Source of the DNA: Cyprinodon diabolis
Taxonomy: Eukaryota; Chordata; Actinopteri; Cyprinodontiformes; Cyprinodontidae
Assembly (NCBI GenBank): GCA_030533445.1
Contig: CM060065.1
Coordinates: 27,168,974-27,232,973 of the forward strand
Length of the DNA stretch: 64,000 nt
Direction: 5' to 3'
In this document: positions 48,347-59,019 of the stretch, in pieces
Position numbering within the stretch: the first letter of the stretch is position 1
How the letters are laid out: the number at the start of each line of letters is the position of its first letter
The notes under the pieces: generated by a model
What the model saw: only the letters and a program-made list of their open reading frames with translations
Told to the model about the DNA's origin: nothing
The model's database searches: none
Made by a program: the position numbers and the translations under genes

Positions 48347-51300
48347 TCAGTGCCTTTCATAAATAAATATGTTTCCTCCAAGTCTTCCCTCTGGAACATG
48401 AGTGTGAAATATCTCTGCTGTCCTTGTGAAGTTATTCCCCTGCAAAAATGTGGAGATTTCCTACAGGAGAAAACAGAAATGTTTGAACATTGCACTTTTA
48501 GACAAATGCAAGCAGATGGTGTAGCCTTTCCCCTACCTTTTCTAAGATGTCAAATAAAACCAGATGTGTTGGCAGGGAGGATTTGTATGGAAAAGAAGTC
48601 CTGAGCCAGAGGAGAGGATTGTTGTAGAACTGTGCAGCTTCTTCAAAGTAGCCGTCCTCTCCAAGGTCTGGGGGACATTCCAGAAACCTCATCTTCAGAG
48701 GACAGTGGACGTGGCTACGAGGAGACAAACGTGTGTAAATAACGAACTGTTTCTGAAGGTTTAATCCAAACACTATGTTTTGCTTGAAAGCAGCAAGACT
48801 TTGTTTTTTTAGGACTTCTGAAGCGTAGATATTTATAATTTTTAAGTTAATAAAAGAGATCCAATTCAGTGTTATTTAAATATCGCCAATTCAAAAAAAC
48901 TCCTTTTAAGGCCTTTTACAGAGATAGTTCAATTGGATCGAAAAGATTAAGGTTTTTTTTTATCTAAGTAAAGCAGCTGATTGCATCGAATCATTGGACT
49001 TACAGGTCACACTCCTGGATGAGCTTGTGGCAACTAGAAATTCACTTGCATTTTGTCATCTACTACAGTAATCACTCACAATGAGCATGCATGCAGCGAC
49101 AGTGGGGAGGAAAAGCTCCCTTTTAACAAGAAGAAACTGGCAGAACAAGGTTCAGTGCAAGCGGTCTTTTCCTGAAGCCAACAAGTTCAAAGAGTCGACA
49201 GCCCACAGTCCCAGTAAAGCCTGAAATTTCATTAAAAACATCGACATCATTTCCTGCTAAGTTGTCAGTTCAGCACAGACAATAATCCTTGATTATGCAT
49301 TTAGTTTAGGATCCTTTTAAATGTCTGAAGTAATAAGATAAGAAAATTAATCAGAAAAAAAAAACAAGCAGCACATTTTTTTTTTGCAGTAGAGTGCATA
49401 TACATCTTGTATAAAAGATATTGGAAAATGATTTGCACCTTTAAAAAAATACAAGCTAGTTATAAATGGCAAAAAGTTAGACACTATAATGTTGGAACTT
49501 ACACCTTATTTGGCTTTTAGTACAATGTTGTTTTTACAATTAAAACCTTTTTTTTTTAGCAACAGATACAAGATTATAACCCGATTGCACTTGAAAACAT
49601 CCCACAATGCCGAATTAGAACAATTCAACAGCTTCATTTAGTTTATTTTTTTTACTTACATTTTTAAACCGGTTTTAGCTACTTAAATCGATGCAAATAT
49701 TGAACTCAAATCTAACTGTCCCTTGGAAGTGCTTTTGTTACATTGAAACCAATTAACCTCAATGTATTTTAAAGGGATTTAATGTGATAGACTGACACAA
49801 AGTTTCATAACTAAGAAGCTAAAAACCAGTAAATAGGTGTTTGACAGATGCCAAGAGGCCCGTAATAATGGAGAAGCTGCATATGATGAAAGCCATTCTT
49901 GAGAAAAGCCAGAATTGTTTACAGAGATGTCCATAAGTCGCATAGAGGACATGGTACAGATGCTTTCAGCTCCATCAGACTAAAACTGAATTTGTTTGGA
50001 CTTTAAAGAAAAAGCAGATCCCCCTGAACAAAGCAACTCCACAGTGAACCATGGGTTTTGGTTGTACCTGTAGAATGGCGTTGAGTGACAGGGCATGAGG
50101 AAGAGGACGTCCGACTGCGAGCTGACAGAGTCCCCGTTGACCTCACAAAGCGTCTGAAGGTGGCTCATGACATCTAGAGTACCTCTCTGGTGGATCAGAC
50201 CGGTGTACAGAGCCAGAGCCAGGTTGGACACCAAAAGGAGAGCTGCAGCTGCACGTCTCCACGCTTTGAGGCGAGTCAAAGATATCCCTGCAATTACACA
50301 CCTCTGATATGAACACATTCCACCAGGAATAGAACGCATACTGGGATTAAAGAGGTGAAACAGGGAACTGACCACAGAAGATCATACAGAATGGCAGCAC
50401 AGGGTAGATGAACCTGAACTCCTTGTGAGGAAGTAAACTGAGCAGAGAAAATGATTTACTTCAACCATTTTTCATAAGTAGTTTTTTCCAACTCTGTCTT
50501 CTAATCAAATTACCTGTACACAGCAACAGTCCACAGAACCGTGACCAGCAGGATTCTGTATTTCCTGAAGGCCAGGCTGCACCCGTGTAGAAAGAAGGGA
50601 AGATGGGGACCGATGACGACGGGGAAGCCCTGGGTGAAGTACCAGTGCCAGGGGTGGGAGCCGTAGAAACCAGCCACGCCGTGGAGAATGTTGAACTTGA
50701 TGAAGTTGAACTGCACCAGCGTCCACTGGAATAGAGGCCAGCTGTTGCCATCTTAATGTAAACATAAAAGCTACTCGGTTGGATGGCTGTGTTTTACCTT
50801 TTCATAGAAGAGACAGTCGATCAGTGCTGAAATTAGAACCGCCAACATCCTGGATATTTGACAACATGAAGCAGTGAGGACAGGAGCTAAACAATGGTTA
50901 GAGCATCCATGAGGCTGAGAGCACTTACCCTATAGGAATGTAGCTATGAGTGATGAGTCTCAGTTTGTCCACTTCATGCCAGAAATGGTACATTAGCAGA
51001 GGGAACCAGACAATCAGGGCTGTCGGCCGTACGACCACTGCCAAAGCCACCAGGGACAGGTACGTTTTACTGGGGAAATCAAGGAAAACCAGTGAGTATT
51101 AAGACACTTGAAGATTAGTAGAATAAAAACGGTAACAAGCTTTTACCTGCTGGATAATTTAGACCCTGGCAGAGGAAAGTAAAAGAGAGCCAAACAGGTG
51201 AGGGTGGTCTCTGTTGTGTTGGTCAGAGTCCTGGTGCAGCAGAACCAGGAGAACCAGGAACACAGGTGGCAGAAGAGCTGGAGAGCAGAGAAATCAGCAG

Positions 51301-54300
51301 ACAGTAAACAACCCTGACATGTGAATTAAAGCTATCAGGGTTTATTCTTTGCAGGTTATAAAAATCTGACATTTAGCTTTGGCTTTTCAGACAGTGTAGA
51401 TTTCATATATTTTATAAGATTCAGTTTGAATTAGATCAGCTCTGTTTATGACCAACAAGCCCACTTTGATCTAAGTTTAACATTTGAAGAGAAGCTTTTT
51501 GATGGTTGAATGAATGTGAATTAAGCACATCAGGGACATACCATTGTGATTTGGGAAACTGAAGCTTAATTTTATTAATATAAATCAGCTGAATAGAATA
51601 GAAATGAAAGATGGGAAAAGTCTGGGAAATATGTTATTTTTTAAAAGGAGGAACAAATACTTTCAAAAATCTTAAGTAATGCAGAGTCTTAAATTAAATA
51701 AAATGTAGACTTCATCACATTGGCGAGTGTTGGCCTAGTGGTTAGGGCAGTGCACTTGTGCTCTGAGAAGGTTGCAGGTACCCCATTTGATCCCCACTGC
51801 TTGCACTCTGGGTTCCTGAGCAAAACCCTTAACTCCACACTACTCCCTGGGCGCTGCACAGTGGCAGCCCACTGCTCCCTAAGAGGATGAGTTAAATGGA
51901 TAGAGTTAATTTCTAGTCTGAGATCTATGAAGTTCAATTTCTATTTCTAGACTGAATGAATTAAAGGTAGAACAGCTTGATGCATGTAGATGTTCTGCAT
52001 AGACTAATCTATAGGGTCCATTCAGTGAGTTCCTGATGTTTGCTCTGCAAGGACTCTATTGTCAAGTCCAAGTTTGGGAGGTGAAAACAAAACCCAGTCA
52101 CAGAGCAGTTTCTCAATGAGATGTAGGATTATGACAATAGGTTCTTTCTACCGTCCATCTCGTAACATCCTCGGTTTCTAGCGATCGGATGAGTAAGAAG
52201 AATTTAACATCAGCGAATGCAGCCAGGAGAGCTTGAACTATTCGAGGAAGCCAAATCTGCAACAAAAAAAACAACAACACATGAACTCCATGATCACAAA
52301 GTCAAATCAAATCTTTCCAAGAAATAAAGCAACTCACAAGGAGGTAGACTGTGTCGCAGTTTAGCAGGTGTAATATCTTGTATAGAACTGCAAAAAACAA
52401 AGGATAAGCAAATCCTCTGATTCCTGCTTTCCACTCCCAGGTCAGGTAGCCATAGGTTTTACTGTTAAGGTTCCCGCCTCAACAAATAGATCAACCCAGA
52501 ATCAAACCAGGAAAAAAAAAAAAATTTTGTTGATAAATATATGTGAACCACAAAATTAATACCACAACAACTGCCCTTTTATGTGAATAATGAAAGAACC
52601 TTCAGATAATCAAACAAGCATCAGTGGCAGGAATTAGTTCCCCTCCTTAATCCAAATCCGGTTTTCCATATCCAAACTGGCCGTTTTTATGCACTTTCTT
52701 ATTGTTAAAGGCTTCAAATATCAGGCTTTCACAGATTAACCAAAGCTTTATTATAGTTACTGAGAACTTGGACCTTAAGAGTTTCATCCAATCAGCTGTG
52801 AGAAGAGACTCAAGTGTCTAAGGAAGTCTAAATGAGCCATTTTAATAGGTAAAAATTAGATTTTATCTTATTACAAATTGAAACTGTAGCCATGTAGAGT
52901 TTTGTTTATTTTACCACTGTTTAGGAGATTGAAAGAATTTGGGGATATAAAGTGGAATATATATAAATAATTAAATATTAGTGTTGCGCCGATGCCATTT
53001 TTTGGCTCCAATACCGATACCTGGCTGTGCAGCATCGGCCGATACCATCTGTTTGAAATTGAAGTGTGTGTTTATATATGAAGAACTGCATACTACTTGG
53101 ATGTAGAATAATTGCCATCATGGCTTTGTCAAGCTGCTGCCTACCTTTGTGAAACAGGAAAAATACTAATACAAAGTGAATCCAGTAGAATTTTTTATTG
53201 CCTACCTGTAATTGGTAACCTTTTGGCTCTCAAAATGCTATCGGTGCCTATTTGTCAGTACTTGCCAATACTGATACCACCATTTTAGTGCTGGATCGGG
53301 GCCCCAACTCAATACTGGTATCGCAATCGGTGCAACACTAATAAATATATCAACATAAGTAAAAAGCTCTTGTTTTTACTGGTCAGTCTACGTCCCTACT
53401 CTCACATATGGTTATAACATTTAAATTATGTCCAAAAGAAATAGATCATGGATACAAGCGGCTGAAATGACCGTTCTCTATAGGGTGTCTGGACACTAGA
53501 GATAAGAGTGAAGAACTCCGTCATTTGGAAGAGGCTCGGAATAGAGCTGCTTCTCCTGCACATCACGAGGAGTCATCTGAAGGGAGTCGGACATCTGCAC
53601 TGGATGCAAACTGGATGCCTTCCTCAGGATTGTTCCAGGCAAGTCCCAGGAGGCCCAGGACATTGCAAAGGACACAGTGGACAGATTGTCTATTGGCTGG
53701 CCCTGCAGCACCTTGGCAGGAGGTGTCCGAGGAGAAGGAATTCTGGAAATCTCTTCTGAGACTGCTGCCCCCCTGACCCAGTCCCAGATATTTCAACTGA
53801 AATTCAATTAAAAAATACTTGATAATTCCAAAGGGAAATTAAACATTGCAGTAACTCCTAGGGTTTTTTTGCGTTTGTTTTTTTTCGAATTGTTGTAGCT
53901 GTGGACAGCTGTAAGAGGAAGGATCTTCTCTAGCAGTCTGTCTTGCACCAAATCTAGAGAAGCCTCTGACTGAAGATACTTTTCTGTTGTTCAAAAATCT
54001 TCTGAAGTGGATGCTTACTGTTGTCCATAATGTTCTACACTTATTGGAGAATTATCCTTTGTGAAATCATCCCCAGAGGTTCAAGAGGAGTTCCTTGAAC
54101 AGAACTGACCTTCTTAATTAGCTTGTTGGTCTTTTTTAAGTCATTTGCCCTGATGCCGTTACCCCAGCAGATGATGAAAGAAGAGATCACACTCTCCACA
54201 ACAGATAGAAGATATGTAACATCTTGTTGCAAAGGCAGAGGGACCTAAGCTTCTTTATGAAGGCAACAATGATGCGAGATGGAAGAAGAGCAGTGACAAT

Positions 54301-55021
54301 GGATACTAGTCACTGTAGATGTGCTAATTGTTTTACAATGGTTGTGGTTGTTTGGGTTATAGCTAATAATCTTGTAATAATAATAATAATGAGTTTTATT
54401 TGTAACACACTTTACATTTGAATTCAAATCTCAAAGTGCTATAGTTGAAAAAAGGGAAGATTAAAACAAAGGTTAAAAGACCATAACATTAAAACAGAGT
54501 AAAAGACAATCATTAAAATCAATTCATTTGGAGGCATGCGTAGCCTATCTTAGAAATATATTATAAAGTAAAAAATTATAAATATATTAAAATAAATAAA
54601 TCTTAAAATATAAACAATCTGTAATTGTACCTCTTTTTCTAAAATAAAGTTATTAATTCTGTCACTCATTCACACAGACTGAAACAGGAAATCAAAGGAT
54701 ATTTAAAGACCATCTGGTGGGACACCTCCAAGGACTGCCAGTACTCATCAGGGACAAAGCTGGTCTGAACCAGGACACAGTTGATCAGTCTGAAGAACAC
54801 AATGAAGACAGCCACCCTCAGTAGGCCTGTGGAGATAAGTTGCTTAGTGATTTCCTGAAAAGGAAGTGTTTAATGGAACATGGAGCTGATTGAGCTGCAG
54901 CACCGTGGTTTAAAAGCTTCCCCTCCTCCTTGGAGTAAAGCAGGGACCTCCGTTTCCTCAACTTCACGTCCTCTGCTTTGCTCCCGAACTTCAGCCGAGG
55001 GCGTAGAGTCTCCATCCTCAT
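48347..55021 (-). CDS. pigb: GPI mannosyltransferase 3 (PIG-B), 12 coding exons
   Basis: Exons in reading order: 55021-54904, 54826-54703, 52455-52338, 52256-52152, 51277-51147, 51069-50929, 50849-50798, 50725-50514, 50437-50373, 50287-50068, 48714-48537, 48460-48347; 525 residues (human 554). It adds the third mannose to the GPI precursor in the ER lumen (glycosyltransferase family 22). Visible signatures: VPDEYWQ (64-70) with the acidic pair of the first luminal loop, CTRTLTNT (169-176), GSHPWHWYF (285-293) and HKEFRF (338-343). Many hydrophobic segments fit a multi-span ER protein. The protein ends FIYERH, shorter than human. The first ATG is preceded in frame by TGA seven codons upstream; Met3 is an alternative start. 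Intron 1 is only 77 nt. Intron 2 has AT-AC ends and a U12 branch site. It diverges from pigbos1. Confidence 0.95.
48900..49170 (+). repeat. Teleost interspersed repeat, copy 2
   Basis: Partner of 35590-35910, same orientation, with TTTTTTATCTAAG, CAGCTGATTG and GCTCCCTTTTAACAAGAAGA blocks. It lies in pigb intron 10. Confidence 0.55.
51718..51915 (+). mobile_element. tRNA-derived SINE, degenerate box B
   Basis: Begins with a box-A-like GGCCTAGTGGTTAGGGCAG and follows with GAGAAGGTTGCAGG, a damaged box B, GAGCAAAACCCTTAACTCCA, TGCACAGTGGCAGCCCACTG and GATGAGTTAAATGG. This is a common fish tRNA SINE in near full length. Target duplications not identified. It lies antisense within pigb intron 4. 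Confidence 0.75.
52979..53340 (+). mobile_element. hAT-type miniature element (362 bp)
   Basis: Termini TAGTGTTGCGCCGAT and (reverse complement of the right end) TAGTGTTGCACCGAT are inverted repeats differing at one base. Inner parts carry further inverted ACCGATACC/GGTATCG words. Flanks TTAAATAT (52971-52978) and ATAAATAT (53341-53348) match 7 of 8, fitting an 8-bp hAT target duplication. It has no coding capacity and lies inside pigb intron 2. Confidence 0.88.
53480..53785 (+). repeat. Non-LTR retrotransposon 3' fragment
   Basis: Recognisable fish repeat words: GGAAGAGGCTCGGAATAGAG, TCCTGCACATCACGAGGAG, CATCTGAAGGGAGTCGGACA, CTGCTGCCCCCCTGACCCAG. They derive from the C-terminal region after reverse transcriptase (the LLLHIxRSxLRxxGH motif region) of an RTE/Rex-like LINE. 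The reading frame is broken. Confidence 0.6.
53875..54240 (-). repeat. LINE (L2/CR1-like) C-terminal coding fragment
   Basis: The minus-strand translation has [34 protein letters not shown] and then, past a stop, [12 protein letters not shown] and FSQRLL. This is the region downstream of the reverse transcriptase in fish LINEs (S...CWG.....D..K..KL.KKASSVLG.PL). Stops and frame changes show it is dead. Confidence 0.65.
54365..54440 (-). repeat. LINE-like 3' tail with (ATT)n
   Basis: Read on the minus strand: AGCACTTTGAGATTTGAATT, then AAAGTGTGTTACAAATAAAA and a run of ATT triplets. This is the typical 3' end of a fish LINE with simple-repeat tail. Weak evidence by itself. Confidence 0.4.
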
Positions 55022-55678
55022 AGGATAAGGTGGGAATCACCTGTCAGAGCAGGACTAGGCTCATATCAAATTCATCGAGAGGCTGAAACTAAAACAAAAT
55101 TAGGGGAATTTCCTTATCTCGTGTCTTAAATAAGCTAATTTAAACAGAGGTTGTAGTTGCTTTGGTTCAACCAACTTCAGTTCCTTACATTTTAATCTCT
55201 CTCAACTTCCGAGTTTGGATACTGTGACCAAACAAACGTATTTAACATTATTTCCGCCCACACTCAATCTTATTTCCGGTCTTCCAAACTTCAATATAAA
55301 AGCTCTTCTTCTTTGTGCTGTCTATTCATGTTTGGTAATAAACTAAACGGCGCATTACTGCCACCAACTGATGAGGAGAGAGACTGTCGCTATCTCTGTA
55401 GATTTAACTTGGGACATTCTGTAAATGTAAATTTGTTCTAGCTTGATTTTCACTAATTTAAGGTATCATATCCCGTAAAACAAGCATACTTGTCATTATT
55501 TCTGTTCCACTTAATCTAAAATCAGCATTTGCTTTTTCTGCGCTCATCATATTTATTTAAAAGGTGTATTTTTGTATAGAGTCCGGCCGGCTGCAAAACT
55601 GACCAAAAAGGAAAAAGTAGTTGATCTTCCAATCTACGTTTTTAGGTTGGTTAGGCAACACCATATACGTTGTTTTTT

Positions 55679-55691
55679 CGCCATCTACTGG
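55679..55691 (-). promoter_or_regulatory. CTCF-like core motif
   Basis: CGCCATCTACTGG matches the reverse CTCF core at every position, about 0.7 kb upstream of the pigb start. It forms a divergently oriented pair with the motif at 56507-56519. Motif-level evidence only. Confidence 0.4.
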
Positions 55692-55851
55692 CAAACTGAT
55701 GTATGTTTGAATATTTTTTTTTTTTTGTTTTTCCGGCAAGGAATATAAAATAAATTATGCATATACAAAATATATGTCTTTAAAAATGTAGATATAGTGA
55801 CCCAAAAAGTGTTCAGTAAACTGTTTTGACTTCGTATCACACCCGAACAAT

Positions 55852-55910
55852 ATTTCTATTCTATTCTATTCTATTCTATTCTATTCTATTATATTATATT
55901 ATATTATAAT
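55852..55910 (+). repeat. (TTCTA)n pentanucleotide array
   Basis: About nine TTCTA units passing into TTATA variants. Confidence 0.9.
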
Positions 55911-56506
55911 GTGTTCTGTTCTACATTTCTTGATGTATTATGAGTGTCAGGATAAGTTATCTTGAAAACATAATTCAGACTAATATTAAAGTTTTTAAAC
56001 AAGCACTCAAGTTTTTAATGAATTTTGTCACAGTTTTTTTTTTTTAGTAGTTTTTGTACTTGTGTATGATTGAGAGGATACAGATTTAGAGAGTAGAATA
56101 GAATAGATGTTTTAAAAATGTTTTGATATACAGCTCTGATTGACCTGTCCCCTCCAACGATGGAAGAATAGATTGCAAGCTTATTTTCCTTATTTTGTAC
56201 CGATTGTCTGCCACATATACAGGTATAATTATATTCCGTATCTATTTAGATTCCAGTTAAAGCGGATATGTTATATTGACAGGCTCCCACAAAAGATCAC
56301 CAATGAAATTAATCCAAATAAATTAAAGAAATTAAACCAAAATATTATTCAAAATGTAAACATTACGATCTAGTTTTTGGGAAGAAAAGAATATGAATTT
56401 ACCACGCTACTCTTATTTTAATTAAATTTCCCCGCTTCAACGTAGCTTATTTTATTTTATTGACAGGCTATACCATCTTGACCCATCATTTTTCTCTTAC
56501 TGCCAT

Positions 56507-56519
56507 CCGCTAGGTGGCA
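56507..56519 (+). promoter_or_regulatory. CTCF-like core motif
   Basis: CCGCTAGGTGGCA matches the forward CTCF core with one mismatch. It lies in the pigb-pigbos1 gap. Confidence 0.35.
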
Positions 56520-57169
56520 CTGTTCATCTTTCTTCGCACAGTAGTTCTCAGAAGAAGAAAGCTCTCTCTATACATAAGTATCCTCCTGTTTACCTTTTCT
56601 TGGGCATTTTTATCCTTTTGTCTGACTTCCCCTCTGTCCGGAGTAACTACAGACTCCTCCTATAAAGTGCTATCTGGTTAGTGAAATATGTTGTAGATAA
56701 TTATATCCGTAATAGTCATGTTTGACCGATGTTCAATAAAAAAAAGGTTAACGAACTGAAAATTAGAACAAGATTCGGTCGAACATTGTCAATATCCGGT
56801 CGGGACTTTTCAAAGTAAGACATTATATTTGGATATGCTTTTGGTAAATATTTATATGGAATATCGCTCTATCTGTTGATGATGTACTACAAATCGGTTT
56901 TACACCGATCAGAGTTTTACATTTAGTGTGTTTAAAGTCGATATTTGACAGAATAAGACATCTAATGTATTTGTGTATGTGCATATGTATATGAGGTGTC
57001 CTGTGCACACATTTTAAAATGACAAAATTCACTGTCAGGGTAGAAGAAAATAACTGACTCTCCACTCAAGGGATTTAGGTCTTACTGCATGAGGTTCTAA
57101 ATTTACTTTAATGTTTTTTTCAGATAAAAAGCTTAATGTGTTCACTATTGCTGGGTATTTTCACCAAAG

Positions 57170-57240
57170 TCCTGAATCGGTTCGATTTTGATTCATACAG
57201 TTCTAAATCGATTAATTTTGATTCGATCTTATTATATTAT
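57170..57240. repeat. hAT-like miniature element fragment
   Basis: CCTGAATCGGTTCGATTTTG and CTAAATCGATTAATTTTGAT are typical words of fish hAT miniature elements. No termini seen. Confidence 0.35.
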
Positions 57241-57454
57241 ATAAAATACTTAACACTGCATCCTGAAGTTAATTTGGATGCACTTGTTTTTTTTTTTTTT
57301 TATTTAATAGGGGGACTTTTTTATGCAAACTATTTCTAGCAACACATGCTTGTTTTCTTGATACCCATGTATTTGAAATGATCTGCCATGTGTTTGTCTT
57401 TCTTTCAGGATTGGTAGCGATCTGTAGATCTTGATACCTTGTGAAGCAGGAGCA

Positions 57455-57613
57455 ATGTTTCGACAGAGGCTGCCTTTCTCACAATTGTTCTTAGCCGCAG
57501 CGCTTGGGGTCGCTGGGGGCATTTACATCTACAGACCATACTATGAGTCACGACTGAAGGCCTTTGAACAGCAAAACAAGGATGTGCCGAAGAAAGGGAA
57601 TGAAATGGACTGA
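57455..57613 (+). CDS. pigbos1: PIGBOS1 microprotein (52 residues)
   Basis: Single coding exon starting after the acceptor at 57407-57408; ATG at 57455 is the first in the exon, TGA at 57611-57613. The protein begins MFRQRLPFSQLFLAAALGVA; a single hydrophobic span covers about 8-26 (ending GGIYIY). It is followed by RPYYESRLKAFEQQNKDV and a short charged end. Human PIGBOS1 is 54 residues with the same MFRRLxFxQL start, a Gly-rich span and a following aromatic/proline turn. In human cells it sits in the mitochondrial outer membrane, contacts the ER protein CLCC1 and limits the unfolded protein response. Its position divergent from pigb matches the mammalian arrangement. Too short for most automated gene finders, so easily missed. 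Confidence 0.92.
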   Translation: MFRQRLPFSQLFLAAALGVAGGIYIYRPYYESRLKAFEQQNKDVPKKGNEMD

Positions 57614-57845
57614 AGCACATCGCCACTCCCAGGAAGCACTTAACAGACTGAACAATCAGAACCGCTGATGCCAGACTGGAGGCCAAACAAAACACAAAGC
57701 CTGTGCAGTTACATTTCTGCTACTGTGGGGTATGGCATTTTTTTTTAAATGCCTTGACATATTTTAACACTCACCTGCCTTATTAGTGGCAGATTTATTT
57801 GTAAATGCATTAAACTGTGTAACCGAAAGATATTGTGAACCAAGA

Positions 57846-57851
57846 AATAAA
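57846..57851 (+). terminator. pigbos1 polyadenylation signal
   Basis: AATAAA 233 nt after the pigbos1 stop, followed by a T/G-rich stretch (TGTCTTTTTGTGGTG), a normal downstream element. The 3' end is probably near 57870. Confidence 0.65.
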
Positions 57852-57879
57852 GTAATGTCTTTTTGTGGTGAGAAAAACA

Positions 57880-58980
57880 CAAGTGTTGGTACATTTTTAA
57901 TTATTCAATGATTTCATCTATCCACAACCTGAACTTACTCTGGTTATCTTTTATGTGAAAAAACTGTTCAATCTAAAACTTTTTATGACAAACAGAAAAA
58001 AAATCTGTATGATAAATGGATTGGATGATAAATTCTGATTTTTCTTTTCAATTGTGACCCGATTAATCTCTTAGTTTTATCTTCAGTAATTCAGAAGCTA
58101 CACTCATTTATTAAACACATTTCTGACAGGATTAGTATTTCATTAATTTTTGATAAGATTTATTAAAAAAAAAAGAAGTTAATTAGAGTCCGTTCAGGAT
58201 CAGGAAGCTCAGAGGTTTTGGAGTAAGTTTATTTCAACATGATGGTGAGCCCTTTAAATACGACACCAATAGCAAAGCAGACAGTGGTACTTTTAATTAC
58301 TATGTTAATAACTGTGTATAGTTCATTAGACGGTTGGTTAAAAATACACTTATATGTTTCAGACCGCAATTAAGATCTTAAAACAACGATGTATTTGAGT
58401 ATTTTATTTTTTACACTACAACTTGGAATTGGTAATCCAGAGCGTCCAATAAAACCATAACCGTTGCGTACAATGTGTTAAAGATGATGGATACCAAAAA
58501 GAGGTACTTAAGCAAATTCAAGAAAAGAAAAAGCAAAGAAGAGCTGCTGGAAGAATGGAAAAAACTCCCCAAAAATAAACACGTTCTTTCAAAGAAACGA
58601 AGAGGGAGAGGTGGATGTTGCTGCTACAGTGAGTGTTGTACTTCATATGGGGCCTACCCAGATAATGTTGTGCCGTTACGTCATTGGGTCCAAACATAGC
58701 ATAAGAACACTGTAATATTTTGATATGGCTGGAGCCGGTCAAGTTTCCTCATGTACAAACATGATGCAATAATGTGAGATTTGATGATGTAGTAGTCTGT
58801 GTTTATAAAATGCTTTTTTTAAACTGGTAATATTTTAGTGCCTGGTGGTAAGCTTACAAGATTACAATTTCTTGTCATGTCTCATAATTATTTAATACGT
58901 ATATATATTATTTAAAGTGTATTTTCCTAATTACCTCTTCTCAGGAAATAATCAGTAAAGCTTAACTATATAAACAGATA
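57880..58980. other. Intergenic, one unassigned ORF
   Basis: AT-rich spacer after pigbos1. The only item of note is the 58475-58699 open frame listed separately. Confidence 0.5.
58475..58699 (+). other. Unassigned basic, Cys-containing open frame (possible pseudo-exon)
   Basis: A 74-codon frame opening MLKMMDTKKRYLSKFKKRKS, very rich in Lys and Glu, then a KKRRGRGG basic block and a cluster of Cys (GCCCYSECC). The composition is unlike the surrounding AT-rich noncoding frames. The codons after the Cys cluster look random, and GTGAGT at 58629 inside it could be a donor (CTACA/GTGAGT). It may be a true exon of an unknown gene, a decayed transposon piece, or chance. No family recognised. Confidence 0.2.
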
Positions 58981-59019
58981 TAACCCTAAACTGGTCAGGA
59001 CCAGTTCTTCGGGGCTATG

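Larger units (their letters stand above)
52456..54702 (-). other. pigb intron 2: U12-type AT-AC intron (2.25 kb)
   Basis: On the minus strand the donor is ATATCCTTT (54694-54702), exactly the U12 AT-AC consensus. The branch-like CCTTAAC (52464-52470) lies about ten nucleotides before the terminal AC (52456-52457). Using these ends joins ...TTT AA to C TAT..., giving [11 protein letters not shown] as in human PIGB. No GT-AG alternative gives this reading. The intron also hosts a hAT miniature element and LINE fragments. Confidence 0.9.
55022..57408. other. pigb-pigbos1 divergent intergenic/5' region
   Basis: Contains ETS-like TTCCGG words near 55250-55280 just upstream of pigb, a (TTCTA)n array and two CTCF-like motifs. 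pigbos1 must have a 5' exon here, because its coding exon begins at an acceptor at 57408. A candidate is the pyrimidine-rich stretch ending before GTTAGT near 56697, but I cannot fix it. Confidence 0.55.

Noticed and set aside
54661..54702. GT-AG donor for pigb intron 2 (for example at CCT/GTTTCAG)
   Set aside because: Continuing the exon to that GT inserts residues not in the family and does not join in the conserved frame; the AT-AC ends do.
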